DNA of 33,389 bases from positions 1 to 33,389 of the forward strand of contig JBBQBQ010000004.1 of the NCBI GenBank assembly GCA_038317685.1, in the 5' to 3' direction. Position 1 is the first letter of the stretch. Each line of letters starts with the position of its first letter. The notes beneath the pieces are model-generated. The model was not told the origin of the DNA and did no database searches. It worked only from the letters and a program-made list of their open reading frames with translations. This document shows positions 1-7,861 of this stretch, one piece after another. Position numbers and translations under genes: made by a program. The DNA is from JBBQBQ01 sp038317685 (GTDB lineage Bacteria; Desulfobacterota; Desulfuromonadia; Desulfuromonadales; DDH964).

Positions 1-382
1 TGGCTACTGCAGGTCCCCCAAGGGCGGACTGAACCGCCGCCAGCAGCGCCGAGGCCTTGTAGGGCTTTTCCAGGTAATGTTGGACGCCGAGGGTCAAGGC
101 GGCCTGAACATACCGGTCCCCCTTGTAAACCCCGGTGGTGATAATCACCGGCAGGTCACGGGTCTTGGGACTCTGGCGCAGTTTTTTTAGGAGTTCGACG
201 CCGTGCACCCCGGGGAGTTGCAGGTCGAGGAGAAGGAGATCGGGGGGGGTGCGGGCGATCAGGGAAAGGGCTGTGACGCCGTCCGCCGCCCAGGTCGTTG
301 CCAGGCCGTGGCGTTGGAGAAGCGCGGCGACTGCGGTCGCGATATTTTCGTGGTCCTCGGCAATCAGGATACGGCTGGCCAT
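1..382 (-). CDS. Response regulator, receiver (REC) domain, 3' end outside window
   Basis: The reverse strand reads an open frame from an ATG at 382 to the window edge, about 127 residues, with no stop reached. It begins MASRILIAEDHEN and shows the REC-domain landmarks: acidic E9/D10, phospho-acceptor D53 in LLLLDLQLPG, T82/T83 in VIITTG, and K106 in LEKP. As a CheY-like receiver it should accept phosphate from a histidine kinase. The output domain, if any, is not visible. It lies 35 bases downstream of mltG on the same strand, with a GGTGAGG-type ribosome site before the start, so it may be co-transcribed with plsY and mltG. The family is certain; the process controlled is unknown. Confidence 0.85.
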   Translation of the reverse strand, partial: MASRILIAEDHENIATAVAALLQRHGLATTWAADGVTALSLIARTPPDLLLLDLQLPGVHGVELLKKLRQSPKTRDLPVIITTGVYKGDRYVQAALTLGVQHYLEKPYKASALLAAVQSALGGPAVA

Positions 383-417
383 GGCCTCACCGGGTCCACT
401 GGAGTGGACGAAGAGGA

Positions 418-1407
418 TCAACGATGCAACTGGTAGCGGCGCACCGCCCGGTTGTGGTCGACGAGATTCGCGGAGAAAGCGTGGCTACCGTCACCGCGGG
501 CGACGAAATAAAGATAATCGACGGCAGCCGGGTAAGCCGCCGCCCGCAACGCATCGTCACCGGGGCTGGCGATCGGCCCAGGGGGGAGACCGGCGATGCG
601 ATAGGTATTGTAGGGCGTCGGCTCTCGCAGGTGCTTCCGGGTGAGATTGCCGTCGAAGTTGGCAATCCCGTAGATCACCGTCGGATCGGCCTGCAGCGGC
701 ATGTGCCGCTTCAGTCGGTTGCTGAAAACCCCGGCGATCAGCGGCATCTCGGCGCGGTTTCCTGCTTCCATTTGGACGATGGAAGCCAAGGTCACCAAGC
801 TGTTGACGCTCAAACCCCGAGCTTTGGCCGCACTTTCCAGTTCCGGGGTCAGGTGGCGACGGAATTCGCCGACCAGCGTCGTCAGAAGCTGCTCCGGCGC
901 CGTTCCCGCCACCAGCAGGTAGGTCTCCGGAAAGAGGTAGCCTTCGAGGCTGGGCGCCTCCACCCCCAGGGAGCGGGCAAAGGCCGGATCTCGCGCCAGG
1001 GTCAGGATCGCCTCGCGGTTGGCCAGCCCCGCTGCCGCCAATCGATCGGCAATCTCCCGAACCGTCCACCCTTCGGGGATGGTGACCCGGGTGCGAACCA
1101 CGTCCCCCTTCAGCAACCGCTCCAAAACCTCGCCCGGGGTTGCCGGAGCGCTGAAGGCGTAGGGTCCGGCTTGTATCCGGCCAGTCGCTTCCCGCCACTG
1201 GGCCAGGAGGCTGATGGAGCGCCGGTCAGCCACGACTCCCTCTTCCTTGAGCTGCCGGGCAATGCTGGAAAAAGGCTCGCCGGGGCGGATGGTCACGGTC
1301 ACCGGCGCCGAAGGTGCCACCGGGGTAAAGAACGGAATTGCCGCCTGCCAGAGGGAACCGGCCAGCAGCAGGATCAGGAGCATCAGGATCAGGGCAAGAT
1401 GTTTCAT
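418..1407 (-). CDS. mltG: Endolytic murein transglycosylase MltG (YceG-like)
   Basis: This 329-residue protein has one N-terminal membrane anchor (about residues 3-25), then a periplasmic LysM-like segment and the YceG catalytic domain. MltG cleaves nascent peptidoglycan strands and sets glycan chain length. Family motifs are visible: EGYLFPETY (155-163), ASIVQMEAG with the expected catalytic Glu at E214, the run from LQADPTVIYG (about 238-247), and PTPYNTYRIAGLPPGPIASPG further on. The length is normal for the family. It lies between plsY and the response regulator on the same strand. The ATG start at 1407 has no strong ribosome site but is followed directly by the membrane anchor, which supports it. 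Confidence 0.95.
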   Translation of the reverse strand: MKHLALILMLLILLLAGSLWQAAIPFFTPVAPSAPVTVTIRPGEPFSSIARQLKEEGVVADRRSISLLAQWREATGRIQAGPYAFSAPATPGEVLERLLKGDVVRTRVTIPEGWTVREIADRLAAAGLANREAILTLARDPAFARSLGVEAPSLEGYLFPETYLLVAGTAPEQLLTTLVGEFRRHLTPELESAAKARGLSVNSLVTLASIVQMEAGNRAEMPLIAGVFSNRLKRHMPLQADPTVIYGIANFDGNLTRKHLREPTPYNTYRIAGLPPGPIASPGDDALRAAAYPAAVDYLYFVARGDGSHAFSANLVDHNRAVRRYQLHR

Positions 1408-1482
1408 GAACGGCCGGCCGATGCAAAACGGCGAATCGCCGTCATTTTAGGGGGAAGGGACCGGGCCGTCAAGTGTGTGACT

Positions 1483-2082
1483 TCAAGCCTGGAACCGGCT
1501 CTCGGTCCCGGCCAGCAGCCGTCCGATGTTGGCGCGATGGCGGACGATGACCATGACGGCGATGAAGAGGGTGGCGCAAAAGAGCGGTAGAGAACGCTCC
1601 ATAGCGGCGACCAGCAGCGGGATCAGACCGGCAGCGGTGATCGAGGCGAGGGAGACGTAGCGCCATTTCCAAAGGGTCACGGCGAAGACCAGGAAGGCGA
1701 CCAGGACCGCCGGCGGCGACAGGACGAGAAAGATCCCGAGAGCGGTGGCAACGCCCTTCCCTCCCTTGAAGCGCAGGTAGATCGGGTAAAGGTGGCCAAG
1801 GAAGGTGGCGGCGGATGCAAGAGCGATCTGCACGGGGTTGAAGTCCTTGGAGAAGACCGCCCAGGCGACCGGCAGCACTCCCTTGAAGGCGTCCCCGACC
1901 AGGGTGAGGATGCCGAGGGTACGGCCGGCAACCCGGTAAACATTGGTGGCTCCGATGTTGCCGCTGCCGGCCTGGCGGATGTCACCCGCCCCGGCGAGGC
2001 GGGTGAGAATCACCCCGGTGGGGATGGCGCCGACCAGGTAACAGGCAATCAACAGCAGAGGCAGGCTCACGATGAACTCCAA
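1483..2082 (-). CDS. plsY: Acyl-phosphate:glycerol-3-phosphate acyltransferase PlsY
   Basis: A 199-residue polytopic inner-membrane protein. PlsY moves an acyl group from acyl-phosphate to glycerol-3-phosphate, the first acylation of phospholipid synthesis. The three family motifs are present: GSGNIGATNV, RFKGGKGVAT and RHRANIGRLLAG. The start codon is TTG (2080-2082). I see no in-frame ATG or GTG just upstream and no strong ribosome site, so the start is less certain than the gene. A perfect 7-bp hairpin lies immediately upstream (2089-2108). Codon composition matches the GC-rich backbone. It is followed 75 bases later by mltG. Confidence 0.95.
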   Translation of the reverse strand: MEFIVSLPLLLIACYLVGAIPTGVILTRLAGAGDIRQAGSGNIGATNVYRVAGRTLGILTLVGDAFKGVLPVAWAVFSKDFNPVQIALASAATFLGHLYPIYLRFKGGKGVATALGIFLVLSPPAVLVAFLVFAVTLWKWRYVSLASITAAGLIPLLVAAMERSLPLFCATLFIAVMVIVRHRANIGRLLAGTESRFQA

Positions 2083-2088
2083 AGTACA

Positions 2089-2108
2089 AAAGCGGCTGGA
2101 ACCGCTTT
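2089..2108. repeat. Short perfect inverted repeat upstream of plsY
   Basis: The arms AAAGCGG and CCGCTTT (7 bp) flank a 6-base loop (CTGGAA), 6 bases before the TTG start of plsY. On the minus strand it would form a hairpin in the plsY leader close to the ribosome-binding region. There is no long T run, so a terminator is not supported. A role in translation or attenuation is only inference. Confidence 0.4.
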
Positions 2109-2302
2109 GGAGTGGGAAAAATCATCCGGGCGAAGGACTTGGAAGTTGGTCCTCACGCGCCCAAAAGGGGTCGAAAAGCCAGCCTGAAACGACTCCATTG
2201 GCAGGCAAAACTACCAGAAAACCAACAAAAAAGGCAAGGAGAAACCGGTGGCGCGCGTGGAGCTAAGGCCGGGAAGGCCGGGAAGGTTAAACCGGCGGCG
2301 GG

Positions 2303-2339
2303 GTATAAGCCCACCCCCAAAAGCGGGGTGGGCTTATAC
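2303..2339. repeat. Perfect 15-bp inverted repeat in the plsY / fusion-gene intergenic region
   Basis: Arms GTATAAGCCCACCCC (2303-2317) and GGGGTGGGCTTATAC (2325-2339) are exact complements with a 7-base loop (CAAAAGC). It is the most striking object in the roughly 290-base gap 2083-2372. It lies about 35 bases downstream of the stop codon of the 921-residue fusion gene, so it is well placed to end that transcript. However, neither strand shows a T tract. It could be a terminator-like or transcript-protecting hairpin, or a dispersed palindromic element. I see no convincing gene in the rest of the gap. Confidence 0.6.
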
Positions 2340-2372
2340 GGTTAAAGGTTCTACCCCTGGCAGAACAACCAA

Positions 2373-5138
2373 TCAGAATAACGACTGCTCCTTCGGGGTC
2401 AGGATGGTTAAAAAGGTGCTCTGCTCGGGATCTTTGTCGATGAATCTTTTGATCCACTCCTGCCCGGAAGGAGATGCGGAAATTTCGCCGAATAAACGGG
2501 CATCATTTTCAAGCCCTTGGCTAAACCCGTGTTCATATCCATACCGGATCGCATCGATCGAAAAACGTGCCGCATAACGTCTGGCAACCTTGAGGTCCTT
2601 GGCGGTCTGTTCAGACGGAATGGGAGCTGAAAGGATCTGCCCGACGGTCTCATCGTTAAGCAACTCCGCCAACTCGGCGCGTTGCCCGGCCGCGATATCG
2701 TCCCATGCCCTCACTGGGGCGGTTCTCTGCCCCGCGACCAGTTCCTGCGCAACCCGATAGGCCCGGGCGAGTGCGGTTGCTGAAGCGTGAAATTCGTCGG
2801 CAAGACCAATGGCGACGGCCTTTTTCCCGCTGACCGGCTCACCGTTGAGGGACATTTCCAGGGCAATCCGCGGGCCGACCAGCCTTGGCAGGCGCTGCGA
2901 CCCACCGTATCCAGGTATAATTCCGAGCTTAATCTCGGGCTGTCCGATCCGGGCATTCTCGGTCACAATCCGGTAATGGGTGCTCATCGCCAGCTCATTT
3001 CCGCCACCCAGGGCGAATCCGTCGATCAGCGAAATCACCGGAATGCCCAGGTTTTCAATGTCGCTGAAGATGTTGATGTTATAGGCGGCAATCTTGGCAA
3101 TACCCTGCGCCGTGTTGTCCTTGAATTCGGTCACGTCCGCCCCCGCCACAAAAGCCCTGGAGCCGCTGCAAAGGACGATCGCCTTAACCGGTTTACCTTT
3201 CAGCGTACCCCGGGCTTTGATCTCCCCGAAGGTCTCGGCGATCTGGGAGAGCAATGGCTCGTTGAGGGCATTCAGGGCATCGACCCGCTGCAGAATGATG
3301 ATCCCGATCCCTGGCGGAGAGATGTGAATGTCCAGGTAATCTTCCCTCTCGGGTCCGGCCGAATGGAGCATTTCTCCGAGATACCCCTTCGCATAAGCGT
3401 CGATGCTCCTGCCCTCCCTGTCGGCCTGAACCAGGGCCACCCCCTTGGGTTTGACGAGTTGACCATCCAGCATTTTTTGCTGGAGTTCGGGCAGCTCCGC
3501 AAGGGTTACAACCTCCAGATCCTCCTTTTCCATTTCAATTTTGTTTTGGGCAAGCAAACGGATCACTTCATTTGCCTGTGCCGTACGGTACATGTGTGAA
3601 CCGTGAATGGAAAGGTTGTGACTCCCCTTGGCGACAATGAACCCGCAGGGCATATCCCCTCGCTCATTGTAGTCACGCAGCAGAAAACTGCTGTAATGCA
3701 GCGTTTGCTGGTCGGTTCGCTCAACAATAAAGTCAGGGCTGGTTCTGGGGCCGAACACCTTCCAGACCGCCCGCCCCAAAGCACGAGCGACCACCATATA
3801 TTGCCTGTCATATTCCGGATTCAGTTTGCCGTCAGCCGTCAACGGATCGGGCATATCTGTCGACAGCACGAACTGATCGCGGTCGATGATTTGACCGGGC
3901 TGGATTCCGAGCTGCAGCAGTTGCCCGATCCCTTTCGATTCAGTTTTTCGGGAGGCAATAATTATCAATTCCGCACTTCGAAGCAGCGCGGCCTTGACGA
4001 ATTCCTGTGCATATTCATCTGCCCCCCAAACCAAGCCCCGTTTACCAGGAGGCAGATCGATTTCTGAAAAAATCATTTCTGCTGATTTGTTTCTGAAGAT
4101 CAGTTGTTTTTGTCTCATCCACACCCAACGGGCGTCCATCACGAAGCGGCAGCCGTCATAAAAAAAGGTTTCCTTGTATTCGCCTTTCAGTCCGCTGCCG
4201 GTTGCGCCAAAAAACGCCAAAGCACCATTTTCTGACAGGGCGGAAACGAGCAGGGGAAAGTTGGTACCGCCGGTATGTTCGAAGATTTTGTCGACCGGTT
4301 TCCCTTGATTGGCTTTGAATACCGCCTCGCGAAAGGGTTCGGTTCGCTTCGACCAATGTTCAAAGTCTTCTTCCGCGGAGAGAACTCCATAGACTTGGCT
4401 GGGAATTTGTCGACGGTCCACAAAGGCATCGACCAGTCCCCTCTGGATGAGCGAATTGGCCAACCCCGGATTGGACCCCATCAGAATGACCCGTGCCCCA
4501 AGGGATTTGGCAATCTGGCAGCCCGCGAAACTGGTCCCTTTGCCGCCGCCCATGAGCAACACGCTGTCGTTTGGACCGACGGCGAGTCTTTCTACGACGG
4601 CACGATAGGCAGTCCCATAAGTCAGCAGCATGGCCGCAAGCTGCTCCGGGCTTTGTGCGTATAATGTTTCAGGAACCGGAATTGCACGAATTTGGTCTAC
4701 AATTGCAAATTGAGCATTGAACCCATCATGGGTTTCATAACCGCGGATTCCTCCTTCATCAGTCCATGAATCCAGGATGACCGGTTGCCCAACCCTGAGG
4801 CTTTTGACAGCCGGACCAGCATCAACAACGATTCCAAGCGCGTCACTTCCAGGGATATGAACGGTTTCACTGTCACCCCGGCCAAAAGGCGGGACCGGGA
4901 GACCCATCGCTGCAAAATTGGTATTGAAATTCGGCCCGGAAGCCAATATGGCGACCAATACGCATGTGCCATTTTCCGGATTCAGTGAGGGTACAGGAAC
5001 ATCTTCCAGGCGAATAACCTCCCCAGGCGGCCCGTATTGGTCCCGGTGTATCGTCAAGGCAGCCATCATTTGCGGTAACGGAGAATTGATACAGGGGGGT
5101 ATTCCCAAAGGCCACTTTTCCAAATTAGTAATCGCCAC
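2373..5138 (-). CDS. Crotonyl-CoA carboxylase/reductase-like MDR fused to enoyl-CoA hydratase
   Basis: A 921-residue fusion starting at GTG (5136-5138) behind AAAGGAA. Residues about 25-350 resemble crotonyl-CoA carboxylase/reductase (CCR) of the medium-chain dehydrogenase/reductase family: GPNFNTNFAAMGLPVPPF, RGYETHDG (E135), a nucleotide-binding GGGKGTS, IFEHTGGTNFP and RWVWMRQKQL. Residues about 366-572 look like a second nucleotide-binding half plus the CCR C-terminal end (DFIVERT, then IHGSHMYRTAQANEV, then KPKGVALVQ). Residues about 600-921 are a crotonase: oxyanion region AFVAGADV, GGGNELAM with E715, and QPEIKLGIIPG with E735. E715 and E735 have the 20-residue spacing of the two hydratase glutamates. 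It probably reduces (or reductively carboxylates) an enoyl-CoA and hydrates an enoyl-CoA. The substrate is unknown. It lies 64 bases after the DRE-TIM gene and is the last gene of the AT-richer block. Confidence 0.85.
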   Translation of the reverse strand: MAITNLEKWPLGIPPCINSPLPQMMAALTIHRDQYGPPGEVIRLEDVPVPSLNPENGTCVLVAILASGPNFNTNFAAMGLPVPPFGRGDSETVHIPGSDALGIVVDAGPAVKSLRVGQPVILDSWTDEGGIRGYETHDGFNAQFAIVDQIRAIPVPETLYAQSPEQLAAMLLTYGTAYRAVVERLAVGPNDSVLLMGGGKGTSFAGCQIAKSLGARVILMGSNPGLANSLIQRGLVDAFVDRRQIPSQVYGVLSAEEDFEHWSKRTEPFREAVFKANQGKPVDKIFEHTGGTNFPLLVSALSENGALAFFGATGSGLKGEYKETFFYDGCRFVMDARWVWMRQKQLIFRNKSAEMIFSEIDLPPGKRGLVWGADEYAQEFVKAALLRSAELIIIASRKTESKGIGQLLQLGIQPGQIIDRDQFVLSTDMPDPLTADGKLNPEYDRQYMVVARALGRAVWKVFGPRTSPDFIVERTDQQTLHYSSFLLRDYNERGDMPCGFIVAKGSHNLSIHGSHMYRTAQANEVIRLLAQNKIEMEKEDLEVVTLAELPELQQKMLDGQLVKPKGVALVQADREGRSIDAYAKGYLGEMLHSAGPEREDYLDIHISPPGIGIIILQRVDALNALNEPLLSQIAETFGEIKARGTLKGKPVKAIVLCSGSRAFVAGADVTEFKDNTAQGIAKIAAYNINIFSDIENLGIPVISLIDGFALGGGNELAMSTHYRIVTENARIGQPEIKLGIIPGYGGSQRLPRLVGPRIALEMSLNGEPVSGKKAVAIGLADEFHASATALARAYRVAQELVAGQRTAPVRAWDDIAAGQRAELAELLNDETVGQILSAPIPSEQTAKDLKVARRYAARFSIDAIRYGYEHGFSQGLENDARLFGEISASPSGQEWIKRFIDKDPEQSTFLTILTPKEQSLF

Positions 5139-5202
5139 GCCAATTCCTTTCGAAAAATTTAAAGAAATTATTTGGTGAAGTTAAGGGCCAAGGAATCGCC
5201 TG

Positions 5203-6393
5203 TCATTTTAAATATTTTTTTGCCAAATCAAAAAACTCATCGTCGGAAAGGGCCCGTTTATGAGCGATAGCGAAAGATTTAACTTCATTCAAAAGAGCGG
5301 AAACTTGCTCTCTTTGCAAGGTAAAATCCCTTTCCGTCAACTTATTAACAATGGACACCGCCCCGCTTTTTTTCCCAACCAACAATTTTCGATGTTGCCC
5401 TACTGCTTCTGGAACATAGGCTTCAGCAACGAAGTGTTCTTTTAAGACTCCCGCGACAACCATCCCAGATTCGTGCGCGAAGGCGTGCTTTCCAACGATC
5501 GCCTTATGTTGTTGAAGTGTAACGCCAGAGAGTTCTTCGACCAACCGTGAGGTTTCGCATAATTTGTCAAGTTTGACGTTTAGGTCGATATCATACAAAA
5601 ACTTCAAGGCGACTAATATCTCTTCAGTCGGGGCGTTCCCTGATCTTTCACCCAAACCATTCATGGTTGTGGAGAGAAATTCGGCCCCGGCTTCAGCCCC
5701 GGCAATAGTACAGGCGGTCGCCATCCCAAAATCATCGTGGCAATGGACCTCAATGGGGATCGTCCCAAGCAACGACTTCATTTTCCCGACTAGATATTTA
5801 ATGGCGAGCGGGGTGGCCGCTCCAACCGTATCAACCAACCGAACCCTATCAGCCGTCCCGGCTTTCGAAATTTCGCGGAGCACCCGCTCTAAAAATTTTG
5901 GGTCAACCCGGGTGGTATCATAGGGACTGACATTGACGTACAAACCCTTTTTTTTGGCATATTCAGAAATATCTAGAAGAGTTTTAACATAGGTGTCATC
6001 GTCCCACCCAAGTTTAAATTTTCTTTGGAGATCCCCTATCGGGATACTGATTGTTGCACACCAAACCCCGCAATCTGCAAGCAAATCAATATCTTCCTTA
6101 ATCGGCCTGGCTAAAGCTGTAATCCGGGAATTTTTCATTGCTTTCACAATTTCACGGGTTGCAATTTTATCATCAGCGGAAACCGCAGGCATGCCGACCT
6201 CAATTTCAGGGATTCCAATTTCATCAAACTTAATAGCAATTTTAATTTTGTCTTCCTTTGTAAAGGCCACTCCGGCTTGCTGTTCGCCATCTCGCAAGGT
6301 GCAATCAACAAGTGAAAGCTTGGGACTAATTTTAATTTGGTCGAGCACGGATTTTTCTTTATTAAAATTGCTGACAAAAAATTGTTTTTCCAT
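5203..6393 (-). CDS. DRE-TIM metallolyase, homocitrate / isopropylmalate / Re-citrate synthase-like
   Basis: A 396-residue protein of the HMGL-like TIM-barrel family. Seen: DCTLRDGEQQAG (D30-R34-D35) for metal and substrate binding, HCHDDFG (H217, H219) for metal binding, and GLGERSGNAPTEE (247-259). The protein ends without the LeuA regulatory domain, so it is closer in build to NifV-type homocitrate synthase or Re-citrate synthase than to feedback-regulated LeuA. Such enzymes condense acetyl-CoA with a 2-oxoacid; some relatives cleave. The start ATG has a strong AAGGAG nine bases upstream. The IS4 insertion ends about 30 bases upstream of the start and separates this gene from the TRAP genes. 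Composition is clearly AT-richer than the backbone. The true substrate cannot be told from sequence. Confidence 0.88.
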   Translation of the reverse strand: MEKQFFVSNFNKEKSVLDQIKISPKLSLVDCTLRDGEQQAGVAFTKEDKIKIAIKFDEIGIPEIEVGMPAVSADDKIATREIVKAMKNSRITALARPIKEDIDLLADCGVWCATISIPIGDLQRKFKLGWDDDTYVKTLLDISEYAKKKGLYVNVSPYDTTRVDPKFLERVLREISKAGTADRVRLVDTVGAATPLAIKYLVGKMKSLLGTIPIEVHCHDDFGMATACTIAGAEAGAEFLSTTMNGLGERSGNAPTEEILVALKFLYDIDLNVKLDKLCETSRLVEELSGVTLQQHKAIVGKHAFAHESGMVVAGVLKEHFVAEAYVPEAVGQHRKLLVGKKSGAVSIVNKLTERDFTLQREQVSALLNEVKSFAIAHKRALSDDEFFDLAKKYLK

Positions 6394-6423
6394 GGTTATG
6401 ACTCCTTTTTTAAATAATTGATA

Positions 6424-6442
6424 TCACCACTGTCCGGTTAAT
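6424..6442 (+). repeat. Left terminal inverted repeat of the IS4 element
   Basis: TCACCACTGTCCGGTTAAT matches the complement of the right end (7740-7758) at 18 of 19 positions. Confidence 0.85.
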
Positions 6443-6566
6443 TTCGAATGTACGGCTGTAACTTGTTGGAAATAAATGTTCTTTGGCATAGCTGTTCTCT
6501 TTTCGATTTGAATTCGCTCCAACCGGTCCGCGAATGATACCTTCCTGGCATTTCAGGAGGGCATCC

Positions 6567-7744
6567 ATGAACGCAAGCCAAACCGTTTTCAGGCAGCTTC
6601 TTCAGTTTCTACCGCGTCACGAATTCAACCTCTGTGTCCGACGGTATCGCGGCGAGTATCGGGCCAGAAGCTTTACGGCATTTGATCAGTTCCTGTGCCT
6701 GGCCTATGCCCAGCTATCGGGTCGCGAGAGTCTGCGGGACATCGAAACGTGTCTGAACTCTCATCGGGAGAAGCTTTACCACCTTGGATTTCGTGGTGCC
6801 GTTGCCCGCTCCACTCTTGCCGATGCAAACGAGCGGCGGGATTGGCGCATTTTTCAGGATTTCGGCCAAGTCCTGATCGGCATGGCCCAACGGTTGTACC
6901 GGGATGAGCCCTTGGCCATCGAGTTGCGGCAGCCACTGTTCGCCTTTGACTCGACGACCATTGACCTCTGCCTCTCCCTGTTTCCTTGGGCCGAGTTTCG
7001 CACGACCAAGGCAGCGGTCAAGATGCATACGCTCGTTGACCTGCGCGGCATCATCCCAACGTTTGTAGCCAAGACGACCGGCAAAGGGCATGACGTCAAG
7101 ATGCTTGATGAAATGCCGGTCACCGAAGACGCCATCTACACGATGGACCGATGGACCGCGGCTATGTTGATTTTGCCCGGCTCTATGCCATTCACCGGCA
7201 GGGCGCATTCTTCGTAGTGAGGGCCAAGGACAACCTGCGCTGCCAACGGTTGTACTCCGCGCCCAAAGACAAGGAGGCCGGCGTCCGGGCTGATCAAGTC
7301 ATTGCCTTGGTCACACAGAAATCGAAGAAGGGCTACCCGGAGCGATTACGCCGGGTCAGTTATGTTGATAAAGAGCGCAACAAGCGGCTGGTGTTCCTCA
7401 CCAATAATTTTGAAACTGCCGCAACAACGGTTGCCGATATCTATAAACAGCGCCGGCAAGTGGAGCTGTTTTTCAAATGGATCAAACAGCACCTACGAAT
7501 CAAAGCTTTCTACGGAACTTCGATCAATTCTGTCAAGAGCCAGATATGGGTAGCCCTTTGTATTTATCTACTGGTGGTGATCACAAAAATGAAACTCGGC
7601 ATCCAATGTACTCTCTACAATTTTTTGCAAATTCTGGAGGTCAATCTGTTTGAGAAAAAGCCCATTTTTCCGCTGGTTGCGGAAGCACTCAAGCAAGTTC
7701 CAGACCTTCAAGATTTTAACCAATTGAGTTTATTTAACCATTAA
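6567..7744 (+). pseudogene. IS4-family transposase disrupted by an 8-bp tandem duplication
   Basis: The original reading frame starts at ATG 6567 behind AGGAGG (6555-6560) and runs as a DUF4372/DDE IS4-type transposase. The first catalytic Asp is in FAFDSTTIDLCLS. The frame is lost at 7142-7157, where GATGGACC occurs twice in tandem; removing one copy restores YTMDRGYVDF, which contains the second catalytic Asp. The second half then continues in another frame (about 7151-7744) through FVVRAKDNL and the YREK signature (YKQRRQVELFFKWIK) with the catalytic Glu, ending QLSLFNH. The break is therefore exactly in the second DDE motif. The duplication argues for a simple inactivating mutation rather than programmed frameshifting. 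Confidence 0.9.
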
Positions 7745-7758
7745 CTGGACAGTGGTGA
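7740..7758 (+). repeat. Right terminal inverted repeat of the IS4 element
   Basis: ATTAACTGGACAGTGGTGA is the complement of the left end with one mismatch. It overlaps the transposase stop codon. The following 7759-7861 is AT-rich and holds no recognisable gene. Confidence 0.85.
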
Positions 7759-7861
7759 GTTATTTATAATAAAATAAAACTTTTTTCCCATTTAATTTTT
7801 ACATAAGTTAAGATCTAACAAGTCACGTTGCATTTTTAAGCTGGCGCGAACGTTGAGCTCA

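Larger units (their letters stand above)
6424..7758 (+). mobile_element. IS4-family insertion sequence, about 1.33 kb, transposase frameshifted
   Basis: The element is bounded by 19-bp terminal inverted repeats with one mismatch (6424-6442 and 7740-7758) and carries one transposase, now broken. It lies on the plus strand between two minus-strand genes of the same cluster (dctM and the DRE-TIM enzyme). Comparing the flanks, I found no clean direct target duplication; the sequences ATAATTGATA on the left and GTTATTTATA on the right are only similar. The terminal repeats look intact, so it could be moved by a related transposase elsewhere in the genome. Confidence 0.9.

Noticed and set aside
298..1590. 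A 430-codon plus-strand frame opposite mltG
   Set aside because: Antisense shadow of mltG and the plsY end, with no recognisable domain.
2112..2345. Lysine-rich 77-residue plus-strand frame in the plsY/fusion gap
   Set aside because: It runs through simple repeats (AAGGCCGGGAAGG) and the 15-bp palindrome, has no clear ribosome site and no family resemblance.
6424..7758. Programmed frameshifting in the IS4 transposase
   Set aside because: No slippery run is present at the break; an exact 8-bp tandem duplication explains the frame change fully.
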